A DNA stretch of 64,000 bases from contig NZ_JARXYP010000002.1 of the NCBI RefSeq assembly GCF_029893805.1, forward strand, positions 3,720,001-3,784,000, read 5' to 3'. The notes beneath the pieces are model-generated. The model was not told the DNA's origin. It worked only from the letters and a program-made list of their open reading frames with translations, and did not search any database. The position numbers and the translations under genes are program-made. Below, one piece after another: positions 57,201 to 64,000 of this stretch; the first letter of the stretch is position 1; every line of letters starts with the position of its first letter. Source of the DNA: Streptomyces sp. SAI-135 (GTDB lineage: Bacteria; Actinomycetota; Actinomycetes; Streptomycetales; Streptomycetaceae).

Positions 57201-59090
57201 GGCCTGCGTCAGCGCGCGGGCGGCGATGGTGGCGCTGTCCCCGGCGGCGGCGCGGGTGGCCGCGTAGGCGGTGTCACCGGCCTTGGCGAGCGCGTCCAGC
57301 GCGGCCGCCGACGCCTTGGTGACCTGCGCCTTCTGCTGCCCGACGAGCAGGCCGCGGCCGCGCGGGGCACCCGCCTTGTCGGCGATGCCGTACGCCGCGG
57401 TCAGCGCGGTGTCCGACGTGGTGGCGGCCGTCTTCGCCGCTGTGGCCTGGGCCTTGAGCAGGTCGACCTGCTTCTTCGCCTCGGTCTGGGCGGCCGTGAT
57501 GCCCTGCTTCGCCTTGTCGAACTGGGCCTTGGTGGGGTAGTCGAGGTCGTCGTCGGCGCCCTGGTGCCCGGACGGGACGATGTCGAACTGCTGCGGGGCC
57601 TTGCCCGTGCAGTCCCACATGCGGCCGTCACGGCTGTTGGTGTAGTCGGCGAGGTCGAGGCAGTTGCCGGTGCCCGGGTTGTACAGCCGGGTCGTGCCGT
57701 GGGTGCCGTACTGCCACTTCTGCGAGGCCCCGGTGCCGCAGGTGGAGATCTGCACCGCCGTACCGTTGGCGCTCGCGCCGCCCTTGACGGTCAGGCACTT
57801 GCCGGAGTTGGGGTTGACCAGGCGGTCGGCCTCGATCTGCCACTTCTGCCCGGCGCTGCCGTTGCAGGTGTAGATCTGCACGGGCGTGCCGTTGTCCTTC
57901 TTGCCGCCGGCCACGTCCAGGCACTTGTCGCTCGCCCCGTGGGCGTGCACGACGAAGGGGCTGGTGCCGATCCAGCCGGGGCCGCCGGCCGACCAGTAGT
58001 CCTGCCAGCGGACCAGGTGGTCGGCCCGCCAGGACAGCCCGAGGAGTTCACCCAGCGCCTTGGAGCCGGCGGCGAGGGCCTTGGTGGCGTTCTTGTTGGC
58101 GGTCAGGATCTGGTTGCGCGGGCCGGCCTGCGCGGCGATCTCCTGCTGCCACTCGGCGGACGCGGCGGCGACCTCCCTGCCGAGCACCTTGTTCGGGTCG
58201 ACCGGGGTGCGCCAGGCGCAGGAGGCGAACCGGGACTTCAGGTCCTCGACGGCGATGCGGTACTCGACGCTGCCGGGCTCGGGCGCGGTGCGCGGAAAGC
58301 CGCCGTAGGACAGGAAGAGGCGGGCGTTGTCGGCGGACGTCGGCTCCATCGACCAGTTCACCAGGCCGTCGTAGGCCTGGTGCTCTTCGTACCGCTGATT
58401 CCAGTTGGGCAGCGTCGGGTCGAGTTCGCCGCCGTACAGCGGGTCACCCAGGCTCTTGACCGCCTTGACGGTGGCCTCGTCGGCCTTCGGGGTCAGGTCG
58501 CGGTAGAAATCGCCCTCCGACTTCCAGAACTGCTCCCAGATCCACTTGGAGATGCCGGTCTGCTGAAAGAAGTTCGGGCGGTCGTCGCCACTCGTCCCGG
58601 GCGGCCATTCGAAGTCGGCCTTCGACTGGAAACCGCTGGGCGTGGGCAGCCCCGAGATCTCGAAGTCCCGGATGTGGTCGTAGAGCGCGGACCCCTCCTT
58701 GTCGGCGGCGTCCCGGTCCTGCTCGAACGCGGTCGACAGCGGAGTGGTCTCCCAGTACGACCGGTTCGCCGCCGTGTGCAGCTTGTCCGGCGTCTGGTTC
58801 AGCCCGTCCTGGGCGACGCCGAACATGGCCGGCCCGCCCATCCGCAGCGTCTCGCCGAGCAGGCACTGGTCCTGGCGGAGCTGTTCGGCGGCCTTGGCGT
58901 CGAAGCCGTCGTAGCTGTCACCGCTGTCCGAGGCGGCAACGGCGGCCATGTCGTCGGCCGCGTACCGGCTGATCAGGTCGGGCTGTACGGCCACCGAACC
59001 GATCAGGGCCACTGCGACGGCGGACGTCAGCAGCGGCGTCAGGAGCCCGGAGCGCGTCCGGGCATGCGTGAAGAGCCGATGTCTCGGCAT
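54231..59090 (-). CDS. Giant secreted polymorphic toxin (ricin lectin, stalk, Hint, C-terminal effector)
   Basis: This 1619-residue protein starts at ATG behind GGGGAGGA. Residues 1-36 form a signal peptide (LLTPLLTSAVAVALIGSV). Residues 37-375 are a domain I do not recognise. About 380-507 is a ricin-type beta-trefoil with repeated QKWQ motifs and Cys pairs for sugar binding. About 520-1160 is an Ala/Lys/Glu/Asp-rich stalk, probably a long coiled coil. About 1165-1355 is a Cys-containing pretoxin region. 1357-1497 is a Hint autoprotease (NSFPAGTQVLMADGSRKSI to TPVLVHN) whose first Cys is retained and which should cleave before Cys1498. 1499-1619 is the effector. It overlaps the immunity gene. 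Confidence 0.9.
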   Translation of the reverse strand: MPRHRLFTHARTRSGLLTPLLTSAVAVALIGSVAVQPDLISRYAADDMAAVAASDSGDSYDGFDAKAAEQLRQDQCLLGETLRMGGPAMFGVAQDGLNQTPDKLHTAANRSYWETTPLSTAFEQDRDAADKEGSALYDHIRDFEISGLPTPSGFQSKADFEWPPGTSGDDRPNFFQQTGISKWIWEQFWKSEGDFYRDLTPKADEATVKAVKSLGDPLYGGELDPTLPNWNQRYEEHQAYDGLVNWSMEPTSADNARLFLSYGGFPRTAPEPGSVEYRIAVEDLKSRFASCAWRTPVDPNKVLGREVAAASAEWQQEIAAQAGPRNQILTANKNATKALAAGSKALGELLGLSWRADHLVRWQDYWSAGGPGWIGTSPFVVHAHGASDKCLDVAGGKKDNGTPVQIYTCNGSAGQKWQIEADRLVNPNSGKCLTVKGGASANGTAVQISTCGTGASQKWQYGTHGTTRLYNPGTGNCLDLADYTNSRDGRMWDCTGKAPQQFDIVPSGHQGADDDLDYPTKAQFDKAKQGITAAQTEAKKQVDLLKAQATAAKTAATTSDTALTAAYGIADKAGAPRGRGLLVGQQKAQVTKASAAALDALAKAGDTAYAATRAAAGDSATIAARALTQAAQSKAAFRTAAANEARAQAKAAADAAAVQAQTAKAARDLAKAKLAETQKAEADAKAAAADAHAKRLAAEAEAATAKAEKETAAQKQAEAAQHKQNAQGYAQTAQEAKGRAENAESTARAKRQDAEAARDRAKGKRDDAWDAESQANAARAKADAKDAYAEAHDSESDAKESRAAADQADAAADDAESAARSARSEADAATQAAADADAAATRAEAAARRARSDADAAQAAKLRADAAVRTATSAAADAIKASEASASAARSAVELADEAEKHAADAMKQADAAKAEAAKAVAGAADAAGHAYTTAQAAEDAGNAAQQVAAPANDAIQLGAPYVTTDSAAGLAVLSGQSSKTIAEQQQAVAEAHAANAQKNAAQAASLAAAATGDAKAAYTLAAEAAGFAADARKSAKEALGYAAEAAQYAADAQASLARAKEYDRQATEDAAAADQAADRAETYAADARSSADQAALDAEAARSAAAEAEQAAKDARAAADRADAEATAAEQAAKDAQKYAESAQEAATLAENKGANDQIKSGAGTGIDNTFYTVDSTHETGRETKGCDDIIMPNGCTLTITVHFDATVSFYQCAADLDPKKFGCPAPDTEYLATRTFRNLKADITRDLSNLEVNQGIADSLRKQGLNLLFGDFTGCYHKLTGTGGGWGDCAWAASNFIPGKLIEKAIEPLVRLRLAVKSGDDLADAWKALKESGLEDDVLAGIGKKEAEKLKNTGCPTNSFPAGTQVLMADGSRKSIDTIVQGDRLLATDPKTGTTRPAPVTATFSHRAGELVELTVSAGGRLLTTPGHRVYVQGSGWKTVKELRAGDRLRTRDGAVSAVTGLRTVAVPRAVWDLTVGDLHTFYVLADATPVLVHNCDGTLPDALYDEIEARYGPDIADGVDYNARRMHDGSANSLDHAIPGIGHNLKALGDYLASWRGKFTYRDTTKGSEVVYDVAKRVLVVKTPYNIHAFQYTTKQWEDGLQAGRYVLKNPGGGTP

Positions 59091-59191
59091 GGTGGTTGTC
59101 CTCCCCGTGGCGACGGTGTTCCCCCGGTCGCCGTTCGACGCGCCCTGTGGCGGAGTGGTCGGCTCCGTCCGGCGCGGCGTTTACCTTAGAC

Positions 59192-59244
59192 ATACATGTC
59201 GGGTGCAGGACAAGAGTTTTCCGGGTTACATGTGGGAAACATGT
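59192..59244 (-). promoter_or_regulatory. Three ACATGT palindromes in the toxin promoter region
   Basis: ACATGT occurs at 59194-59199, 59228-59233 and 59239-59244; the last two are separated by GGGAA. The block is AT-richer than its surroundings and is where the toxin gene promoter should lie (about 105-155 bases before its start). A TTGTCC/TCTAAG pair (minus strand, 17-base spacer) is a weak -35/-10 candidate. Confidence 0.4.
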
Positions 59245-59294
59245 GAAGCCCGGGACGATCGGGGACGGCACCGGACAACCCGTACCGGACATGA

Positions 59295-59330
59295 CGAAGG
59301 CCCCGCTGCCGTCAAGCAGCGGGGCCTTCG
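59295..59330 (-). terminator. Terminator of ssrA
   Basis: CGAAGGCCCCGCTGC (59295-59309) pairs perfectly with GCAGCGGGGCCTTCG (59316-59330) around CGTCAA. It is 31 bases beyond the tmRNA 3' end on the minus strand. Confidence 0.85.
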
Positions 59331-59360
59331 CCCACATGGGGTTGTCCCCGGAGGGACGAG

Positions 59361-59744
59361 TGGAGATGGCGGGAATCGAACCCGCGTCCAACGGTGCAGA
59401 ACCAGGGCTTCTCCGTGTGCAGTTCGCTGCGATTTTCTCGGCCCCGGCGATCACGCGAACAAGTCGCCGACGGGCCCAGTCACTGTTTGATTTCCCATTG
59501 AACCCCGTGACCGGGCTCAATGGTTTAGTCCCCTAGATTATGCCAGGGTCCGGGTCGGGAACACTCCCGGGCTGACACCCGTTAGGGCCTTCGCTCACTG
59601 CTTATTAGGCAGCGAGGGCGAAGACGCGGGAATCGCTCTTGGAATTGGCGATTATTGGTTGCGACATATGGTTTACGAGATCATTGCCGCTTCCTCGACA
59701 CGCTTCCCCTGCCTCAACAGCCGCTGTCGAAACCGATCATCCCC
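59361..59744 (-). ncRNA. ssrA: tmRNA
   Basis: The transfer-messenger RNA rescues stalled ribosomes. The tRNA-like part pairs 5' GGGGATG (from 59744) with 3' CATCTCC and discriminator A (59361). The T arm GCGGGTTCGATTCCCGC is at 59370-59386 and CCA is not encoded. The tag frame begins with GCC at 59649 and reads ANSKSDSRVFALAA followed by TAA TAA (59602-59649). The length of 384 nt fits actinobacteria. smpB lies just upstream on the same strand. Confidence 0.95.
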
Positions 59745-59842
59745 ATGTTGTGTTGTCAATCAGCCCACCGACCGCGGCCGGTGTTGACTCCATCGTACGT
59801 GACCAACGCACGCCGATGCCACCGCATTCCCGGCGGCCCGCC

Positions 59843-60400
59843 CTACTGGGCGGCGCGCTGCTTCCGCTTCGCCGCCGCGATCGCGCGGTCCGACTCCCGC
59901 CGGTCCTGCTTCTCCCGCAGGGTCTGCCGCTTGTCGTACTCCTTCTTGCCTCGCGCGAGGGCGATCTCGGCCTTGGCCCGGCCATTGGTGAAGTACAGGG
60001 CGAGGGGCACGATGGTGTGACCCGTCTCCTGGGCCTTCGTCTCCAGCTTGTCGATCTCCTCGCGGTGCAGCAGCAGCTTGCGCTTGCGGCGCGCGGAGTG
60101 GTTGGTCCAGCTGCCCTGGCTGTACTCGGGGATGTGGGCGTTGTGCAGCCACGCCTCGCCGCCGTCGATCTGGACGAACCCGTCGGCCAGCGAGGTCCGC
60201 CCCTGACGCAGGGACTTCACCTCGGTACCGGTGAGCACGATCCCGGCCTCGTAGGTGTCGATGATCGCGTAGTCGTGCCGGGCCTTCTTGTTCTGGGCGA
60301 CCAGCTTCCGCTTGCCCCCCTTCTCGCCGTCCCGCGCCTTGCCGCCCCCGCCGCCCTGCTTCGGCTGGGACTCCTTCGGTACGTACATTCCCTTGCTCAT
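59843..60400 (-). CDS. smpB: SsrA-binding protein SmpB
   Basis: This small basic protein brings tmRNA to the ribosome A site. It has about 185 residues starting [12 protein letters not shown]; an ATG four codons upstream (60412) is an alternative. The OB-fold motifs [29 protein letters not shown] and [14 protein letters not shown] are standard. The C-terminal tail ([29 protein letters not shown]) is the helix that mimics a codon-anticodon. Compared with most bacteria the N-terminus has an actinobacterial Gly/Lys-rich extension. ssrA follows about 98 bases downstream on the same strand. Confidence 0.95.
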   Translation of the reverse strand: MSKGMYVPKESQPKQGGGGGKARDGEKGGKRKLVAQNKKARHDYAIIDTYEAGIVLTGTEVKSLRQGRTSLADGFVQIDGGEAWLHNAHIPEYSQGSWTNHSARRKRKLLLHREEIDKLETKAQETGHTIVPLALYFTNGRAKAEIALARGKKEYDKRQTLREKQDRRESDRAIAAAKRKQRAAQ

Positions 60401-60479
60401 AGTGCTGCCCATTTTCGCACTAGGAAGGGGTCTGGAGACCAGTGCTTATCCGGCGGAGGCGCGGGCCCCGGGACCGGCG

Positions 60480-61652
60480 CTAGTCGCCCAGCCCTCCGAT
60501 CACCGTCTCCGCCTGCTGGAGGGCCCGGTCGTCGGCCTCCAGATCCGGCGTGATCCCCCGCCCGTCGACCCCGCGCCCCGACGGAGTGCGGTAGTGCCCC
60601 ACGGTCAGCTCGGCCACGGCCCCGTCCGGCAGCCGGCTGGGCATCTGCACCGAGCCCTTGCCGAAGGTACGGGACCCGACGACCACGGCCCGCCCCCGGT
60701 CCTGGAGCGCACCGGTGAGCAGCTCCGCCGCGCTCATCGTCCCGCCGTCGACCAGCGCGACCAGCGCCCTGCTCGTGTCCCCGCCGGGCTCGGCGTGCAG
60801 CGCCTGCTGGGTCCCGTCGACGTCGTAGGTCGCCACCAGTCCCCCGTCGAGGAAGGCGGACGCCGTGGTGACCGCCTCGGTGACCAGGCCGCCGGAGTTC
60901 CCGCGCAGGTCGAGGATGATGCCGCCGCCGGCCGGGGCGTCCCGGACGGCGTCGCGTACCTCGTCCCCGACTCCCTTGGTGAACGAGTCGATCCTGATGA
61001 CGGTGATCCCGTCGCCGAGTTCCCGGACGGCGACCGAGTCCGTGGACAGCCGGGCACGCCGGACCGTCTGCGTCCACACGTGCGTGCCGCGCTCCAGGCC
61101 GAGCCGCACCGCCGTACCGGCGGCCGCGTCCGTGGCGTCGCCGCGCAGCAAGGAGACCACCTCGGTGACCGGATGCCCGTCCACCCGCTCCCCGTCGACA
61201 CTGCGCAGCCGGTCGCCCACGCGGATACCGGCGGCGGCCGCGGGCGAGTCGGAGCTCACCCGGGTCACCTCGATACGGCCGTCCCGCTCGCGCCGCGCCC
61301 ACAGGCCGACGCCGGTGTACCGGCCGTCGAGGGCCTCCTCGAACTCCTCGTACTCGCCACGGGAGTAGACGGCCCCCCAGCGGTCCCCGCTGCGGCTGAC
61401 GGCACGCTCGGCGGCCTCCACGGGGGACGCGCCGTCGGCCTTGGCCTCCTCGGCCGCCTCGGCCACGTCCTCGTGGTGCCCCGCGGGGGCGGCCGAACGG
61501 GCCGTGTCCGACGAGGACTTCAGGTCGCCGCCTTCGGCCTCGGGGAAGGAGCCGGTCGCCGCGCCGGCCACCAGGACGCTCGCGAACACCAATGTCAGGG
61601 CCGCCCCGCGGCGGATGCGGCGGGGCTGACAGAACAGATCTCGGCCCGACAT
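60480..61652 (-). CDS. S41-family carboxy-terminal processing protease
   Basis: This 390-residue protein has an N-terminal hydrophobic anchor (LTLVFASVLVAGAATG) and extracellular domains. A PDZ domain (SPAAAAGIRVGDRLRSVDGERV) precedes the S41 catalytic domain. The catalytic Ser is in DGGTMSAAELLTGAL and the Lys in GSRTFGKGSVQ, the dyad of CtpA/Prc proteases. Its substrates are unknown. In Streptomyces it stands between ftsX and smpB. I took ATG 61652, which puts the hydrophobic segment after a short basic N-terminus. Confidence 0.92.
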   Translation of the reverse strand: MSGRDLFCQPRRIRRGAALTLVFASVLVAGAATGSFPEAEGGDLKSSSDTARSAAPAGHHEDVAEAAEEAKADGASPVEAAERAVSRSGDRWGAVYSRGEYEEFEEALDGRYTGVGLWARRERDGRIEVTRVSSDSPAAAAGIRVGDRLRSVDGERVDGHPVTEVVSLLRGDATDAAAGTAVRLGLERGTHVWTQTVRRARLSTDSVAVRELGDGITVIRIDSFTKGVGDEVRDAVRDAPAGGGIILDLRGNSGGLVTEAVTTASAFLDGGLVATYDVDGTQQALHAEPGGDTSRALVALVDGGTMSAAELLTGALQDRGRAVVVGSRTFGKGSVQMPSRLPDGAVAELTVGHYRTPSGRGVDGRGITPDLEADDRALQQAETVIGGLGD

Positions 61653-61674
61653 GCCGGTGAGTCTAGGACAACGC

Positions 61675-61712
61675 AAGAGGGCCGCACGGTCGGTTGACCG
61701 TACGGCCCTCTT
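61675..61712 (-). terminator. Terminator after ftsX
   Basis: Arms of 17 bases (61675-61691 and 61696-61712, starting AAGAGGGCCG), with a single mismatch, flank GGTT. It lies 8 bases beyond the ftsX stop on the minus strand, and isolates ftsEX from the protease gene. Confidence 0.85.
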
Positions 61713-61720
61713 GGCATGCG

Positions 61721-62638
61721 TCACACCTTCAGGTACTTGCGCAGCGCGAAGAACGCGGCCAGCGCGGGCATCAGCACGCTCGCGGCGAGGATGAGCGGCA
61801 GCTTCGTCAGGACGGCGTCCCAGCCCACGAAGTTGATCAGGTTGAGCTTGGTGGCCAGGGCCATGCCGTGGTCGACGGTGAAGTAGCGGCCGACGACCAG
61901 GAAGACACAGGCGAGCCCGCCGCCGATCGCGCCGGCCACGGCGGCCTCCATGATGAACGGCGCCTGGATGTAGAAGCCGGACGCGCCCACCAGCCGCATG
62001 ATCCCGGTCTCCCGCCGACGGCTGAACGCCGAGACGCGCACCGTGTTGACGATCAGCAGCAGGGCGACGATCAGCATGAGCGCCATCACACCGAGCGCGG
62101 CCCTGTTCATCAGGTTCAGCATCGTGAAGAGGTTGTCCAGGATGCCCTTCTGGTCCTGCACGGACTGCACGCCGTCACGGCCGTTGAAGGCGGTCGCGAT
62201 GACCTGGTACTTCTCCGGGTCCTTCAGCTTGATCCGGTACGACTCCTGCATCTGGTCCGGGGTGAGGGACGCGGCCAGCGGGGAGTCGCCGAACTGCTCC
62301 TTGTAGTGCTTGTACGCCTCGTCCTGGGACTCGTGGACGACCGTCTCGACGACCGACATCTTCTTCAGGTCGGAGAGGATGTCCTTCTTCTGGTCGTCGG
62401 TCACCGCGCCCTTGGCGCAGTTGGGGTCCGACTCGGCGTCGCTCTTGTTGCAGAGGAAGATCGAGACGTTGACCTTGTCGTACCAGTAGCCCTTCATGGC
62501 GCCGACCTGGTCGCTCATCAGGAGCGACCCGCCGAACAGGGCGAGCGACAGGGCGACGGAGACGATGACCGCGAACGTCATCGTCAGGTTGCGACGGAGA
62601 CCGACACCGATCTCGGAGAGTACGAACTGGGCGCGCAT
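61721..62638 (-). CDS. ftsX: Cell division protein FtsX
   Basis: This 305-residue membrane subunit of FtsEX relays ATPase action to peptidoglycan hydrolases. There is an N-terminal helix (FAVIVSVALSLALFGGSLL), an extracellular domain of about 130 residues with a Cys pair (FLCNKSDAESDPNCAKG), then three helices including ALGVMALMLIVALLLIV. The motif RREETGIMRLVGAS-like (RRRETGIMRLVGASGFYIQAPF) contacts FtsE. It follows ftsE with a 42-base gap. Confidence 0.95.
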   Translation of the reverse strand: MRAQFVLSEIGVGLRRNLTMTFAVIVSVALSLALFGGSLLMSDQVGAMKGYWYDKVNVSIFLCNKSDAESDPNCAKGAVTDDQKKDILSDLKKMSVVETVVHESQDEAYKHYKEQFGDSPLAASLTPDQMQESYRIKLKDPEKYQVIATAFNGRDGVQSVQDQKGILDNLFTMLNLMNRAALGVMALMLIVALLLIVNTVRVSAFSRRRETGIMRLVGASGFYIQAPFIMEAAVAGAIGGGLACVFLVVGRYFTVDHGMALATKLNLINFVGWDAVLTKLPLILAASVLMPALAAFFALRKYLKV

Positions 62639-62680
62639 GGCGTCTTCTTCAGGCCTTTCCGGGGACTCTTCGAACGGCGG

Positions 62681-63370
62681 TCAGTGCTGGTAGCCGTAGA
62701 CGCCGCGTGCCTGGTCGCGGACGAGGCGGCCCTTCTCCAGCTCGATGACGCGCTTGCGCATCTGGTCCACGATGTTCTGGTCGTGGGTGGCCATGACGAC
62801 GGTCGTGCCGGTCCGGTTGATCCGGTCCAGCAGCTTCATGATGCCTACGGAGGTCTGCGGGTCGAGGTTGCCGGTGGGCTCGTCGGCGATCAGCAGCTTG
62901 GGCCGGTTCACGAAGGCCCGGGCGATCGCCACGCGCTGCTGCTCACCACCGGAGAGCTCACCGGGCATCCGCTCCTCCTTGCCGCCGAGCCCGACGAGGT
63001 CGAGCACCTGCGGCACGGACTTGCGGATCTCACCGCGGGACTTGCCGATGACCTCCTGGGCGAAGGCCACGTTCTCGGCGACCGTCTTGTTGGGCAGGAG
63101 CCGGAAGTCCTGGAACACCGTCCCCAGCTGGCGCCGCATCTGCGGCACCTTCCAGTTGGACAGGCGGGCGAGGTCCTTGCCCAGCACGTGCACCTGTCCC
63201 TGGCTGCACCGCTCCTCGCGGAGGATCAGCCGCAGGAAGGTGGACTTTCCGGAGCCGGAGGACCCGACGAGGAACACGAACTCGCCCTTCTCCACTTCCA
63301 GGGAGACATCCCTGAGTGCGGGGCGGGTCTGCTTGGGGTAGACCTTGGATACGTTGTCGAATCGGATCAC
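62681..63370 (-). CDS. ftsE: Cell division ATP-binding protein FtsE
   Basis: This 229-residue ABC ATPase starts at GTG ([21 protein letters not shown], as in other FtsE proteins). Walker A is [16 protein letters not shown], signature [17 protein letters not shown], Walker [14 protein letters not shown]. The Q-loop [20 protein letters not shown] is typical of FtsE. It energises FtsX at the septum. A longer open frame upstream is not supported. Confidence 0.95.
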   Translation of the reverse strand: MIRFDNVSKVYPKQTRPALRDVSLEVEKGEFVFLVGSSGSGKSTFLRLILREERCSQGQVHVLGKDLARLSNWKVPQMRRQLGTVFQDFRLLPNKTVAENVAFAQEVIGKSRGEIRKSVPQVLDLVGLGGKEERMPGELSGGEQQRVAIARAFVNRPKLLIADEPTGNLDPQTSVGIMKLLDRINRTGTTVVMATHDQNIVDQMRKRVIELEKGRLVRDQARGVYGYQH

Positions 63371-63608
63371 GGATGCACCACGGTAGGCCGGGGGTAGATG
63401 AGCGTGACCATACGCGAACCGGGTGCACGAGCGCAGGCGCCGGTTCGGGTTGCGTAGCGGTTGGGCGGTTTTGTGCCCACCTGGGAACCCCCCGTCTCCG
63501 GCAGCGGCCAGGCGACCCCCGGAGGAACCTGGCACAGTAGGGAGGGGAACGTTCTCCGGCCGGGAGGCGTTCTCCCTGTGGAACGTATTCGCAAGAAGGG
63601 TGACGCGC

Positions 63609-63800
63609 ATGACGTACGACCGCCTGGTGTGCGCAAACTGCGCGGCGCCCGTGAGCGAGGGCCGGTGCCCGGTGTGCCGGGCGAACCGCGAGCGGTTGCA
63701 GCAGGAGAACCTCTTCGCGGGCCTGAACCCGACGGCCCTGATCGCCCTGCTCGCTGTCCTGATCGCGGCGGTGGCCCTGCTGGCGCACCAGACCGCCTAG
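63609..63800 (+). CDS. Small zinc-ribbon membrane protein (63 aa)
   Basis: This 63-residue protein has a CANC...CPVC zinc ribbon (residues about 8-23) and a C-terminal transmembrane helix ([17 protein letters not shown]). It starts at ATG 63609 and is divergent from ftsE across 238 bases. The layout, zinc ribbon inside and one span, is conserved in position in Streptomyces from memory (about SCO2970). Its function is unknown; adjacency to ftsEX hints at an envelope or division role only. Confidence 0.75.
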   Translation: MTYDRLVCANCAAPVSEGRCPVCRANRERLQQENLFAGLNPTALIALLAVLIAAVALLAHQTA

Positions 63801-63818
63801 GCGGCGACCGAGGACATA

Positions 63819-63854
63819 CGAAGGGCCCGGAGCGGACACGCTCCGGGCCCTTCG
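63819..63854. terminator. Bidirectional terminator
   Basis: The 16-base arms (63819-63834 and 63839-63854, starting CGAAGGGCCCGG) are perfectly complementary with a GACA loop. It lies between the zinc-ribbon gene and the convergent last gene. Confidence 0.88.
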
Positions 63855-63905
63855 TCGTTCACGCACGCGCACGCTGAGCGGGTGCGCGGCTACCGGACGT
63901 CACCG

Positions 63906-64000
63906 TCAGGCGGCCGCACCACCGCGACCGCCCGCGAGGCGGGGCAGCAGACGGAAGCCGACACCGCCGGCGATCATCGTGGCGGCACCGACGACCAGGA
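63906..64000 (-). CDS. C-terminus of a probable cell-wall-anchored or membrane protein (truncated)
   Basis: Only the last 31 codons are in the window. They encode a hydrophobic segment (LVVGAATMIAGGVGFRLLPRL) followed by GGRGGAAA and a stop. A hydrophobic helix with a short basic tail is what the C-terminal sorting signal of a sortase substrate looks like, but the LPxTG-type motif would lie outside the window. Confidence 0.55.
   Translation of the reverse strand, partial: LVVGAATMIAGGVGFRLLPRLAGGRGGAAA

Noticed and set aside
53913-59189. A 1758-codon open frame on the + strand opposite the toxin gene
   Set aside because: It is the antisense image of the Ala-rich stalk: the product is a low-complexity Arg/Gly/Leu/Val string, has no domain, and its codon bias is explained by the coding strand.
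59361-59400. A tRNA gene on the minus strand (GCGGGTTCGATTCCCGC arm)
   Set aside because: This is the tRNA-like 3' domain of tmRNA, with the matching 5' acceptor strand about 370 bases away.

Overview
The window is chromosomal DNA from a Streptomyces or very close relative. The base composition is very GC-rich with near-saturated third codon positions, many starts are GTG, and neighbouring genes are linked by ATGA or GTGA overlaps. The order murA, hupA, malic enzyme, HelD-type helicase, rsuA/sigU, nnaR, narK, mat genes, ssrA/smpB, ftsX/ftsE matches, from memory, the S. coelicolor SCO2943-SCO2970 segment.

Left part (1-21 kb): a glycine-betaine/quaternary-amine ABC importer (OpuC type, first permease cut by the window edge); an ArsR-type repressor with nested inverted repeats over its promoter; a Lon-type S16 peptidase; a racemase-like enolase-superfamily enzyme paired with a COG3375-type GNAT and facing a PucR regulator (possible D-amino-acid salvage); an IclR regulator; a DEAD/DEAH-type helicase; an MFS exporter; tRNA-Cys(GCA); a two-domain SUKH-4 protein; and a xanthine-dehydrogenase-type molybdenum hydroxylase operon. 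The iron-sulfur subunit of that operon carries a disordered N-terminal extension of about 420 residues.

Middle part (21-46.8 kb): a binding-protein ABC importer with a GH20 hexosaminidase behind a DasR-like site (amino-sugar uptake); DUF3039 and YqgE proteins; core genes murA, hupA, malic enzyme, HelD-like helicase, anti-sigma RsuA and SigU; a candidate small structured RNA between the malic enzyme and helicase genes; the nitrate regulator NnaR and transporter NarK; a three-gene matA/matB/acyltransferase operon for an extracellular poly-GlcNAc polymer; and a LysR/MFS divergent pair.

Right part (46.8-64 kb): a sugar ABC importer, GH31 alpha-xylosidase and LacI repressor operon with matching palindromic operators; then a 1619-residue secreted polymorphic toxin (ricin lectin, long Ala-rich stalk, Hint autoprotease, unassigned C-terminal effector) overlapping a small probable immunity gene. 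This accessory block abuts the 3' end of the tmRNA gene ssrA, a classic integration landmark. It is followed by smpB, an S41 protease, ftsX, ftsE, a small zinc-ribbon membrane protein, and the 3' end of a probable cell-wall-anchored protein.

Functional assignments come from reading motifs and gene context. No database search was run. Comparisons with S. coelicolor gene numbers are from memory.
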